A stretch of DNA of 64,000 bases from BOKV01 sp041739465 (lineage in GTDB: Bacteria > Pseudomonadota > Alphaproteobacteria > Rhizobiales > Rhizobiaceae): assembly GCA_041739465.1 (NCBI GenBank), contig JBGSNX010000034.1, positions 1 through 64,000 of the forward strand. The letters are read 5' to 3'. The notes below the pieces were generated by a model. It made no database searches, had not been told where the DNA came from, and worked only from the letters and a program-made list of their open reading frames with translations. The position numbers were made by a program, and so were the translations under genes. Shown one piece after another: positions 40,853 to 48,916 of this stretch. Position 1 is the first letter of the stretch, and every line of letters begins with the position of its first letter.

Positions 40853-41185
40853 ATGAATCAGAATTTTGACTCCATCCAGAAGCAGGGCCAGGAAAATCTC
40901 GAGCTCGCAATGAAGAGCGTCTCGGCAATGACCAAGACCTTCCAGGAAATCGCCAAGGAAGCAGCCGACTATTCGAAGAAGCAGTTCGAAACATCGACCG
41001 CAGCAACCGAAAAGTTGATGGCCACCAAGAGCGTCGACAAGATTTTCGAAGTACAGGCTGACTACATGAAGGGCGCGTACGAATCCTTCGTTGCACAGGC
41101 AACCCGCATGGGCGAACTCTATGCAGACGCCGCCAAGGAAGCCTACAAGCCGTTCGAAAAAATGACCGCAAAAGCGGCCAAGTAA
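40853..41185 (+). CDS. Phasin family protein
   Basis: Phasins coat polyhydroxyalkanoate granules. The 110-residue amphipathic, all-helical product has the phasin_2 pattern: MKSVSAMTKTFQEIAKEAADY, KLMATKSVDKIFEVQADYMK and YADAAKEAYKPFEKM. It starts after GGAAAGGG and ends before a strong terminator, so it is monocistronic. No PHA synthase gene is in the window. Confidence 0.93.
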   Translation: MNQNFDSIQKQGQENLELAMKSVSAMTKTFQEIAKEAADYSKKQFETSTAATEKLMATKSVDKIFEVQADYMKGAYESFVAQATRMGELYADAAKEAYKPFEKMTAKAAK

Positions 41186-41221
41186 TTCGGCAGCCACTTC
41201 GGTTCCATCGTGAACCTGAAC

Positions 41222-41250
41222 AAGCCCGGCGGTTTACCGCCGGGCTTTTT
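41222..41250 (+). terminator. Intrinsic terminator of the phasin gene
   Basis: AAGCCCGGCGG, loop TTTA, CCGCCGGGCTT, then TTT: an 11-bp stem with T-run. Confidence 0.92.
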
Positions 41251-41441
41251 GCATGCCGGCTCCAAACTGGATGACCTGCCCCCCTTTAACTGGCGGGCGC
41301 GGGCACCATATTGGTTTGATCGTGCAGAAAAACTCAACCTTGACGGCTCCCACAATGCCAAAAACCTGTTTGCCGACGCCCGCGATGAGGGGCATAGTCA
41401 AGCATTGGCCAAAAGCCGCTGAAGGCAGACAGACGGAGCGA

Positions 41442-41882
41442 ATGCAGCAGACAATGATGAATGCGATTGCCATGGAGCAGCCCCTGGAGGGCCGGAAGCA
41501 TCCTGCGCGCTTGCAGGATGATGACAGGCGCAAGCCTGGCGCTCCGCGCATACCTGGAGGTGGCCAAGGTGGCGGCAAGGGGGATGGGCCCGGCATCGGT
41601 GTTGCAACTAAGACCCGCACCAAGACCAAAAAACCCGATCTTTACCGGGTGCTGCTGCTCAATGATGATTTCACGCCCATGGAATTCGTGATCCATGTGC
41701 TGGAGCGTTTCTTCAACAAAAGCCGTGAAGCTGCCACGGTCATCATGCTGCATGTTCACAACAATGGTGTGGGAGAGTGCGGAACCTACACCTATGAGGT
41801 TGCGGAAACGAAGGTGACGCAAGTCATGGACTTCGCCCGCAAGCACCAGCATCCGCTGCAATGCGTCATGGAAAAGAAATAA
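41442..41882 (+). CDS. clpS: ATP-dependent Clp protease adaptor ClpS
   Basis: ClpS recognises N-degron substrates and hands them to ClpA. The C-terminal 80 residues are the core fold: LYRVLLLNDDFTPMEFVIHVL (NDD and the Met pocket), ATVIMLHVHNNGVGECG and TYEVAETKV. The N-terminal ~60 residues are basic and Gly-rich, longer than in E. coli. Start is uncertain between 41442 and the Mets at 41454/41457. It lies 11 nt ahead of clpA. Confidence 0.95.
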   Translation: MQQTMMNAIAMEQPLEGRKHPARLQDDDRRKPGAPRIPGGGQGGGKGDGPGIGVATKTRTKTKKPDLYRVLLLNDDFTPMEFVIHVLERFFNKSREAATVIMLHVHNNGVGECGTYTYEVAETKVTQVMDFARKHQHPLQCVMEKK

Positions 41883-41893
41883 CGGAGACTGCT

Positions 41894-44332
41894 TTGCCTT
41901 CTTTCACAGACAGTTTGGAAAAGTCACTCCACAAGGCGCTCACCTATGCCAATGAGCGGAACCAGGAATATGCCACGCTGGAGCATTTGCTGCTGTCGTT
42001 GATTGACGACGCTGATGCGGCGGCCGTGATGCGTGCCTGCAATGTCGATCTGGAACTTCTGCGCAGGACACTGACAGAATACATCGACACGGAACTTGCA
42101 AATCTGGTGGCTGAACTGGACGAGGATGCCAAGCCGACGGCCGGCTTCCAACGTGTCATTCAGCGCGCGGTCATTCATGTGCAGTCTTCGGGCCGCGAGG
42201 AAGTCACCGGCGCCAATGTGCTGGTTGCGATCTTTGCAGAGCGCGAAAGCCACGCGGCCTATTTCCTGCAGGAACAGGACATGACCCGCTACGACGCGGT
42301 GAATTACATCAGCCATGGCATCGCAAAGCGGCCAGGTGCCTCGGACGCCCGGCCAGTGCGCGGTGTTGACGAGGAACAGTCCAATCCCGGCGAGGAGCCG
42401 GCAGCAAAAGGCAAGGGCGATGCGCTCGACGCCTATTGCGTCAACCTGAACAAAAAGGCCCGTTCGGGCAAGATTGATCCGCTGATTGGTCGCGAAACCG
42501 AAGTCAACCGCACCATCCAGATCCTTTGCCGCCGCTCCAAGAACAATCCGCTGTATGTGGGTGATCCGGGCGTAGGCAAGACCGCGATTGCCGAAGGCCT
42601 TGCAAAGCGCATTGTCGAAGGCACGGTTCCCGATGTGTTGCGCGATGCAACCATTTTCGCGCTCGACATGGGAACGTTGCTGGCAGGCACCCGCTATCGC
42701 GGTGATTTTGAAGAACGCCTCAAGCAGGTGATCAAGGAGATCGAGGATTTCCCCGGTGCCATCATGTTCATTGATGAAATCCACACGGTAATTGGCGCTG
42801 GCGCAACCTCTGGCGGCGCGATGGATGCGTCCAACCTCTTGAAGCCCGCGCTTTCGTCCGGTACCATCCGCTGCATTGGTTCGACAACCTACAAGGAATA
42901 CCGCCAGTTCTTTGAAAAGGACCGGGCACTCGTGCGCCGTTTCCAGAAAATCGACGTGAACGAGCCAACAATCGAAGACACGATTGCGATCATGAAGGGC
43001 CTCAAGCCGTATTTCGAGGATTTTCACAAGGTGAAGTACACCGCCGAGGCGATCAAGGCGGCGGTGGAGCTTTCCGCCCGCTATATCAACGACCGCAAAC
43101 TGCCCGACAAGGCAATCGACGTCATTGATGAAACCGGCGCATCGCAGAAACTGCTCCCCGAAGCCAAGCGCAAGAAGACAATCGGCATCAAGGAAATCGA
43201 GGCAACCATTGCAACGATTGCCCGCATCCCGCCCAAATCGGTTTCCAAGGACGATGCGGTTGTTCTGAAAAACCTCAACGACCAGCTGAAGCGGGTGGTT
43301 TTCGGTCAGGATGCAGCCATCGAAGCGCTTTCTGCCTCGATCAAACTGGCCCGTGCAGGCTTGCGTGAGCCGGACAAGCCAATCGGGTCCTATCTGTTTT
43401 CGGGTCCAACCGGCGTTGGCAAGACGGAAGTTGCCCGCCAGCTGGCCTCTGCTCTCGGCGTTAATCTGCTGCGTTTCGACATGTCGGAATACATGGAGCG
43501 CCACACCGTTTCACGGTTGATCGGTGCACCTCCGGGCTATGTCGGCTTTGACCAGGGCGGATTGCTGACCGATGGTGTCGACCAGCACCCGCACTGTGTT
43601 TTGCTGCTTGATGAAATCGAAAAGGCCCATCCGGATCTTTTCAACATCCTTCTGCAGGTCATGGATCATGGCAAGCTGACCGATCACAACGGCAAGCAGG
43701 TCGATTTCCGCAACACCATCATTATCATGACCACCAACGCTGGTGCGTCGGAGATGCAGAAGGCGGCAATCGGCTTTGGTTCGACCAAGCGTACTGGTGA
43801 TGACGAAGAAGCGATCAACCGGCTGTTCGCGCCGGAATTCAGAAACCGGCTCGATGCAATTGTTCCGTTCTCGACATTGCCGACAGCCGTCATTCATCAG
43901 GTCGTCGAAAAGTTCATCATGCAGTTGGAAGCGCAGTTGAGCGAACGCGGCGTGACCTTCGAGTTGACACCCGAAGCCATTGCCTGGCTTGCCACCAAAG
44001 GCTTCGACGACCGCATGGGTGCCCGTCCGCTCGGGCGGATCATCCAGGAATACATCAAGAAGCCGCTGGCAGATGAAGTGCTGTTCGGCAAGCTCAAGGA
44101 TGGCGGCCTGGTGAAGGTTACGGTGGTGAAGAGCAAAGAGGGTGAAGAAACCCTCAAGCTTGTCACCATTGCTGATGCGCCGATCAAGCCTGTGAAGCCG
44201 ACCAAACCTGAAGCAGTGAAAAAACCGGCAAAGCCAGCCAAGGCGACCGAACCGGCAGTCTCAGCGCCGTCAGGCAAGGGCAAGGGTACGTCAAGGTCAG
44301 GTTCAGTGCCCAAGGTGCCGCTCAAGACTTGA
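41894..44332 (+). CDS. clpA: ATP-dependent Clp protease ATP-binding subunit ClpA
   Basis: AAA+ unfoldase that feeds ClpP. A TTG start at 41894 (CGGAGA upstream) gives 812 residues beginning LPSFTDSLEKSLHKAL, the N-domain that binds ClpS. The two AAA+ modules have Walker A GDPGVGKT and GPTGVGKT and Walker B FIDEIH and LLDEIEKAH. The ClpP-contact loop IGF is present near the QKAAIGFGST segment. The last ~60 residues are a Lys/Pro/Ala/Ser-rich tail absent from E. coli ClpA. Terminator follows. Confidence 0.96.
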   Translation: MPSFTDSLEKSLHKALTYANERNQEYATLEHLLLSLIDDADAAAVMRACNVDLELLRRTLTEYIDTELANLVAELDEDAKPTAGFQRVIQRAVIHVQSSGREEVTGANVLVAIFAERESHAAYFLQEQDMTRYDAVNYISHGIAKRPGASDARPVRGVDEEQSNPGEEPAAKGKGDALDAYCVNLNKKARSGKIDPLIGRETEVNRTIQILCRRSKNNPLYVGDPGVGKTAIAEGLAKRIVEGTVPDVLRDATIFALDMGTLLAGTRYRGDFEERLKQVIKEIEDFPGAIMFIDEIHTVIGAGATSGGAMDASNLLKPALSSGTIRCIGSTTYKEYRQFFEKDRALVRRFQKIDVNEPTIEDTIAIMKGLKPYFEDFHKVKYTAEAIKAAVELSARYINDRKLPDKAIDVIDETGASQKLLPEAKRKKTIGIKEIEATIATIARIPPKSVSKDDAVVLKNLNDQLKRVVFGQDAAIEALSASIKLARAGLREPDKPIGSYLFSGPTGVGKTEVARQLASALGVNLLRFDMSEYMERHTVSRLIGAPPGYVGFDQGGLLTDGVDQHPHCVLLLDEIEKAHPDLFNILLQVMDHGKLTDHNGKQVDFRNTIIIMTTNAGASEMQKAAIGFGSTKRTGDDEEAINRLFAPEFRNRLDAIVPFSTLPTAVIHQVVEKFIMQLEAQLSERGVTFELTPEAIAWLATKGFDDRMGARPLGRIIQEYIKKPLADEVLFGKLKDGGLVKVTVVKSKEGEETLKLVTIADAPIKPVKPTKPEAVKKPAKPAKATEPAVSAPSGKGKGTSRSGSVPKVPLKT

Positions 44333-44356
44333 GGTCACCAGTCAAGTACAAACAGC

Positions 44357-44384
44357 AAAGGCGGCGGCAACGCCGCTTTTTTTT
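44357..44384 (+). terminator. Intrinsic terminator of clpS-clpA
   Basis: GCGGCG, GCAA loop, CGCCGC (44361-44376), flanked by AAAG and followed by eight T. Confidence 0.93.
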
Positions 44385-44448
44385 GCAAGAATACTGACAA
44401 ATCAGCGCTTGACAGCAAAAAAGTTAGCAATTCCTTTACGGAAACCAA

Positions 44449-44463
44449 AAAGCGAATCGCTTT
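44449..44463 (+). promoter_or_regulatory. 15-nt palindrome containing a GANTC site
   Basis: AAAGCGAATCGCTTT is a perfect odd-centred palindrome whose core is GAATC. It lies in the ~245-nt gap between the clpA terminator and the acidic-protein gene. A second GAATC is at 44563-44567. Nothing else in the gap is identifiable, apart from a TTGACA at 44409-44414 without a matching -10. Confidence 0.4.
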
Positions 44464-44629
44464 CCGCGCGCAACTGTCATAAAGTTGAGATCACTCATGG
44501 GCAGCGTCATGTTGCCGTCGCGGGGGCGACTTTCTGCCTTGGCAGTCAATTGGGTTTATCCGGAATCAGGGGCGTCCTGGGCCGGTTCTTGTGGGCACAA
44601 ACTTCCCGGGTTTGGCGTAGGAGGCTTTG

Positions 44630-45373
44630 GTGGAACAGATTGAACAATTGAAGGCAATGCGTGACGCGGCCAAGGCCCGTCTTGAATCCACGCCGGACTA
44701 CCGGCTGATGAATTCGCTGGGATCGTTAATCGACGATCTCGAAACAGCGTTCGGCTTGACGCCGGCTGCCGAAACACCGGTTGCAGAAGCGGTTTCCGAA
44801 GAGCCGGCAGTTGAAGTTGCTGCTGAAACTTCATCGGAAGCATCAATGGAAGCAGCAGAAGAAACCGCTGCAGAAGAAGCACCGGTTGAAGCTGCGGAAG
44901 AAATTGTTGCAGAAGAAGCGCCGATGGAAGCTGCGGCTGAAACCGCTTCGGATGAAGTTTCCGAAATGGTGGAAGAAACCACTGAGCAGGTTGACGATTT
45001 GCAGCTTGCCGAAGTGTTGGCCGACGAGCCTCTGGTCGAAATCGAAGAGATCTCCGAGGAAATCGAAGTCTCGCTCGAAAGTGACGAACTTGCTGCTGCA
45101 ATCGAAGAAGAAATGGCCAGCGAGCCGCTCGTGGAAGCTGTAGAAGCCAGCGAAACGGTAGAGATGCTGGAAGAGACAGTTGAAATCCCGGTTGAAGCGG
45201 AAGCCGCAGCCGAAATTCCGGCTGAAACCAATGGCCACTCCAACGGAGTTCATGCAGCTGAATCGGAAGAAGATGCAGTTTCACGGGCATTGGACGAACT
45301 GAGCGCCGACCTTGCCGATGTTGGCATGGGCCAGGAAAGCCAGCCGAGCGTGCTGACCTTCCCAACCAATTGA
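44630..45373 (+). CDS. Glu/Ala-rich protein of unknown function
   Basis: A 247-residue, very acidic protein. The first ~45 residues look like a folded helical module (IEQLKAMRDAAKARLES, YRLMNSLGSLIDDLETAF); residues ~48-215 are low-complexity, with repeated AEEAPVEAAEE-like units, probably disordered; the end (AVSRALDELSADLADVGM) is helical again. GTG 44630 is 5 nt after AGGAGG and is preferred over TTG 44627. No signal peptide. I cannot assign a function. It stands alone between two terminators. Confidence 0.75.
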   Translation: MEQIEQLKAMRDAAKARLESTPDYRLMNSLGSLIDDLETAFGLTPAAETPVAEAVSEEPAVEVAAETSSEASMEAAEETAAEEAPVEAAEEIVAEEAPMEAAAETASDEVSEMVEETTEQVDDLQLAEVLADEPLVEIEEISEEIEVSLESDELAAAIEEEMASEPLVEAVEASETVEMLEETVEIPVEAEAAAEIPAETNGHSNGVHAAESEEDAVSRALDELSADLADVGMGQESQPSVLTFPTN

Positions 45374-45390
45374 AATATCGAAATAAAGCG

Positions 45391-45422
45391 AAAAAGCCGG
45401 GCAAACCTTGCCCGGCTTTTTT
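45391..45422. terminator. Bidirectional intrinsic terminator
   Basis: GCCGGGCAA (45396-45404), loop ACC, TTGCCCGGC (45408-45416), flanked by A5 and T6, between the convergent acidic-protein and HIT genes. Confidence 0.92.
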
Positions 45423-45425
45423 GAT

Positions 45426-45851
45426 TCATGTGCTGGCAAGCGCAGCGTGTATCCTGGCAGCGTTAGCGGCGAGCACTTCGGGCTTTTCCATTTCCCCGGT
45501 ATGACCCTTCAATCCAACGCCAGCATGACGGGGGATCAAGTGGACATGCAGGTGGAAAACCGTCTGGCCAGCTGCCGCCTCATTGTACTGAACCAGCATC
45601 ACACCATCCGCCGCGAATGCCTTTTTTGCCGCCTGTGCCACTTTTTGGGCCACTGCAATAACCGGTCCCAGAACCTGCGGGTCGGCATCCAGCAAATTGC
45701 GTGAGCCCTTTTTGGGGATGACCAAAACATGCCCCGGCGCTTGCGGCATCACGTCCATGAAGGCGAGGGTGTCGGCATCTTCATGCACCTTGTGGCACGG
45801 AATTTCGCCGCGAAGGATTTTGGCAAAGATGTTTTGCGGATCATATTCCAT
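45426..45851 (-). CDS. HIT family nucleotide-binding hydrolase
   Basis: A 141-residue HINT-type protein, hydrolysing nucleotide phosphoramidates or related bonds. Landmarks are FAKILRGEIPCHKV, DVMPQAPGHVLVIPKK and the histidine triad HLHVHLIPR. Cytoplasmic. It shares a terminator with the convergent acidic-protein gene and follows the DUF482 gene by 47 nt on the same strand. Confidence 0.94.
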   Translation of the reverse strand: MEYDPQNIFAKILRGEIPCHKVHEDADTLAFMDVMPQAPGHVLVIPKKGSRNLLDADPQVLGPVIAVAQKVAQAAKKAFAADGVMLVQYNEAAAGQTVFHLHVHLIPRHAGVGLKGHTGEMEKPEVLAANAARIHAALAST

Positions 45852-45898
45852 CGTGGCTGTACTCCGAAAATTGCAGGGTGGACGAATGGATCGCAGGC

Positions 45899-47074
45899 TT
45901 ATTCCGCTTCGGTTTTTCGAAACGGCGCGTGTTCCAGCAGGATTTCGTTCTCAGTCTTCACGTGTTCGCGCTCTTGCACAAGATAGTCGGCAATGGCGCG
46001 CCGCAAGCCTGGGTGAACAATGTGGTGCACCGAGCGGGTGATAACCGGAACATACCCGCGAGCCAGCTTGTGTTCTCCCTGCGCTCCCGCTTCCACCCGA
46101 GACAAGCCATGTTCGATGGCGTAGTCGATGGCCTGATAGTAGCAGACCTCAAAATGCAGGCAGGCATGGTCTTCCGTGCAGCCCCAGTGTCGCCCGAACA
46201 GGCAGTCATCGCCCAGGAAATTGATCGCCCCCGCAATGTACTCGCCATTGCGCCTTGCCATGATTAGCACGATGCGGTCCGCCATTCTTTCGCCGATCAG
46301 CGAATAGAACTCCCTGTTGAGGTATGGGCGGCCCCACTTTCGTGAACCGGTATCCATGTAGAAATTGAAAAAACGGTCCCACACAGTCTCGGTAAGGGCG
46401 TCGCCGGTCAATCGTTCGATGGTGATCCCATTGCGGGCCAACGCGGTTTCGCGTTCCTTGCGAATGTTTTTGCGCTTGCGTGACGACAGAACGGCAAGGA
46501 AATCGTCGAAATTGCCATAATTGTCGTTCTGCCAGTGAAACTGCTGGTCAAGCCGCTGCAGGAAGCCTGCATTGCCGGCAAGTTGCCACTCGTTCTCCGG
46601 CAGGAAAGTGATGTGCGCCGACGAGGCGCCATGGTGGACAGCAAGTTCCTTGACGCCCTCCAGCAATGCATGGCGGTCATTATCGGTTGATGCCATCAGC
46701 CGTGGCCCTGTTGCCGGCGTGAACGGCACGGAACATTGCAGCTTGGGATAATAGCGCCCGCCCGCACGGGCAAAGGCCTCCGCCCAGCCATGGTCAAACA
46801 CATATTCGCCCTGGCTGTGGTTTTTGAGATAACAGGGCAGGGCACCTGTTAGCGTGCCGGTGTTTTCCTCAAGCAGCAGATGCTGTGGCAGCCAGCCGGT
46901 CTGTCCGCTTGCCGAGCCGCTGTCTTCCAGTGCGGAGAGGAAATCATGGCTGACGAACGGATTGCCGCTGGCAGCGCCTGACTGACCATTTGAAATCTGG
47001 TCCCAGTCAGCCTTGCCTACTTCCTTTATCGAGGAGATTACGCGTATGCGTCTGGCTTGCGACATGACCGCCAT
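45899..47074 (-). CDS. DUF482/peptidogalycan-type GNAT protein
   Basis: A 391-residue member of the DUF482 (FemAB-like GNAT) family. It shows the family's N-terminal PFVSHDFLSALEDSGS, RGG-type YYPKLQCSVPFTPATGPRL, LSSRKRKNIRKERE and the C-terminal EAGAQGEHKLARGYVPV. Such proteins resemble aminoacyl or acyl transferases, but the reaction is unknown. A second in-frame Met at 47065 is an alternative start. Confidence 0.88.
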   Translation of the reverse strand: MAVMSQARRIRVISSIKEVGKADWDQISNGQSGAASGNPFVSHDFLSALEDSGSASGQTGWLPQHLLLEENTGTLTGALPCYLKNHSQGEYVFDHGWAEAFARAGGRYYPKLQCSVPFTPATGPRLMASTDNDRHALLEGVKELAVHHGASSAHITFLPENEWQLAGNAGFLQRLDQQFHWQNDNYGNFDDFLAVLSSRKRKNIRKERETALARNGITIERLTGDALTETVWDRFFNFYMDTGSRKWGRPYLNREFYSLIGERMADRIVLIMARRNGEYIAGAINFLGDDCLFGRHWGCTEDHACLHFEVCYYQAIDYAIEHGLSRVEAGAQGEHKLARGYVPVITRSVHHIVHPGLRRAIADYLVQEREHVKTENEILLEHAPFRKTEAE

Positions 47075-47137
47075 GATGGATTGGTGAAAACAAGACCGAA
47101 ACCATCCGGCCTTTGTTCAACCTATTGCCCGTGCTGG

Positions 47138-47164
47138 TGAAAACAAGGCCTTGGCGGCCTTGTT
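47138..47164 (-). terminator. Intrinsic terminator of the GDPD gene
   Basis: On the minus strand AACAAGGCC, loop GCCAA, GGCCTTGTT, then TTC; the stem abuts the stop codon. Confidence 0.7.
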
Positions 47165-47898
47165 CATGGGTTTCGCGGGTCAAAACCTTCGAAGGTGATC
47201 TGGTCGGCATGCAAGGCGCTCAGCGCCGCCAATTGCGCATTGCGAATGGTCCAGCTGATGACAGGCTTTGCTGACTGGCGAAATTCTTCGACAAACCGGC
47301 AAGGCAGGTCCTTGATGCCATAGGAAACGAAGTCGACATCCGCGCTGTGGGCAATGGCCTTGTGCAACGCGTAATGCCGGTCATCGCCCTCTGCGGTCAG
47401 CCCGACGGGGCGATCGGAAAAGAATTTGCGGGCATCTTCAACCAGCCAGTGGTTGAAAGACATCAGCGCTGCCTGGCCGCTGTAGTTTTCAAGGTCGCGC
47501 GCGACCGCTTCGACAAAACCGTCATCTTCCCCGGCAAGGCCTTTCAGTTCGATCACAAGGCCGACTTTGCCGTCAATCAGCGCAAGCAGTTCGCGCAGGG
47601 TGGGGATGTGGTCGGGTGTTTGGCCAACCATGATTTTCTGCAGTTCGGCAGCGGTACGGGCGCGCATGCTTCCGGTTTGCGATGTCAGCCTGTCGAGCGT
47701 CAGATCGTGGAAAACCATCGGCACGCCATCAACAGCAGGATGTACGTCGATTTCGATGCTGAACCCTTGCTCAACAGCGGCTTGCGCCGCCGAAAGCGTG
47801 TTTTCAAAGCGCCCTTGCAGCTTGTCGTGCAACCCTCGATGGGCAATCGGCGTTTGTGCGATCCATGAACTTTTGGCGGGGAAGGTGCGAACAGTCAT
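47164..47898 (-). CDS. Glycerophosphodiester phosphodiesterase
   Basis: Hydrolyses glycerophosphodiesters to glycerol 3-phosphate and an alcohol. The 244-residue TIM-barrel protein has the GDPD motifs: IAHRGLHDKLQGRFENTLSA (HRG and EN), IEIDVHPAVDG (metal-binding Glu/Asp), VFHD (catalytic His) and LVIELKG. No signal peptide, so cytoplasmic. Divergent from eipB. Confidence 0.93.
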   Translation of the reverse strand: MTVRTFPAKSSWIAQTPIAHRGLHDKLQGRFENTLSAAQAAVEQGFSIEIDVHPAVDGVPMVFHDLTLDRLTSQTGSMRARTAAELQKIMVGQTPDHIPTLRELLALIDGKVGLVIELKGLAGEDDGFVEAVARDLENYSGQAALMSFNHWLVEDARKFFSDRPVGLTAEGDDRHYALHKAIAHSADVDFVSYGIKDLPCRFVEEFRQSAKPVISWTIRNAQLAALSALHADQITFEGFDPRNP

Positions 47899-48051
47899 TG
47901 TGGCTCCAAGAAAAACGCCCGGCCTTCAAGCAGGGCGATAACCATTGCGAATTGCCACACTTGTCTACACCGCCTTTTTGCCACAACAATGAATACGATG
48001 CGCACTTTCGGTCAGTTTGTGCCACCGCAACGAATAATGTCAGGAAATTCC

Positions 48052-48903
48052 ATGCCCGCCAGAAATGGCCTGCCGTCTGCAACCCGCCTTGCCGTCCTTT
48101 GCGCGCTGCTCGCCCCTGGGTCGGCGCATGCAGTCGGCTTTGAAATTCTTTCCCCGCACCGTGCCGCTTACGAGGTGCGCTTGTTGAAGGCGACCGAGCG
48201 TTCCGGCATTGAGGCGATGAGCGGGCGCATTGTCTACGAGATCACCGGCAATGAGTGCGAAGGGCTGACCATTCGCTACCGCTTCGTCACAAACATCACC
48301 TCGTCGGATTCGACCTACCAGACCGACCAGCAGATTTCGACATTCGAAAGCCCTGACGGCAAGGAATTCACGTTCCTGACCAAGACATTCGTGGACCAGC
48401 GTCCTGAATCAACCGTTCGCGGCAATGCCGTGCGCACACCAGCCGGCCTGAAAGTAGCGCTTGCCGAGCCGGCAGAGCGCAGCCTCGATTTGCCCGATGG
48501 CATCTTCATGTCGAGCCATCTGATCGACGTTATCGAGAAAGCCAAAGCTGGCGAAAGCCTTGTTCGGGCCCAGGTTTTCGACGGATCCGAAGGGGCAGAC
48601 GAAGTCGTGCTCAGTTCCACGTTCGTTGGCGCAGCCAAGCTGACTGAAAAGCCGCTGGAAGGTGAAACACCCGAGGCGCTGGACAAACTGAAAGGCCTCA
48701 AAGCATGGCCTGTCACCATCTCTTATTTCGAAGGTGATCCGGGAAAATCTGCAGAGGTAGTGCCAAGCTACGAAGCTTCATTCCTGCTCTACCCCAATGG
48801 CGTCTCGCGCCATCTGGTGATGCGGTATCCGGATTATTCGCTGGTTGGCGAGCTGACGAGCCTTGAAATGCTCAATGCTGTCCCCTGCGCTGCCAAGCAA
48901 TAG
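48052..48903 (+). CDS. eipB: Periplasmic envelope-integrity protein EipB (DUF1849)
   Basis: EipB is a periplasmic beta-spiral protein needed for envelope integrity in Brucella. The 283-residue product has a signal peptide (cut after SAHA), the DUF1849 start ILSPHRAAYEVRL and the DSTYQTDQQISTFES region. Its only mature cysteines are C69 and C279, matching the pair that forms the EipB disulfide. ATG 48052 (AGGAAATTCC upstream) gives this numbering; Met at 48037 is an alternative. Convergent with dinB. Confidence 0.92.
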   Translation: MPARNGLPSATRLAVLCALLAPGSAHAVGFEILSPHRAAYEVRLLKATERSGIEAMSGRIVYEITGNECEGLTIRYRFVTNITSSDSTYQTDQQISTFESPDGKEFTFLTKTFVDQRPESTVRGNAVRTPAGLKVALAEPAERSLDLPDGIFMSSHLIDVIEKAKAGESLVRAQVFDGSEGADEVVLSSTFVGAAKLTEKPLEGETPEALDKLKGLKAWPVTISYFEGDPGKSAEVVPSYEASFLLYPNGVSRHLVMRYPDYSLVGELTSLEMLNAVPCAAKQ

Positions 48904-48916
48904 GGCTTTGCGGGCA

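Noticed and set aside
44409..44437. TTGACA as a -35 element of the acidic-protein gene
   Set aside because: No TATAAT-like box lies 16-18 nt downstream.
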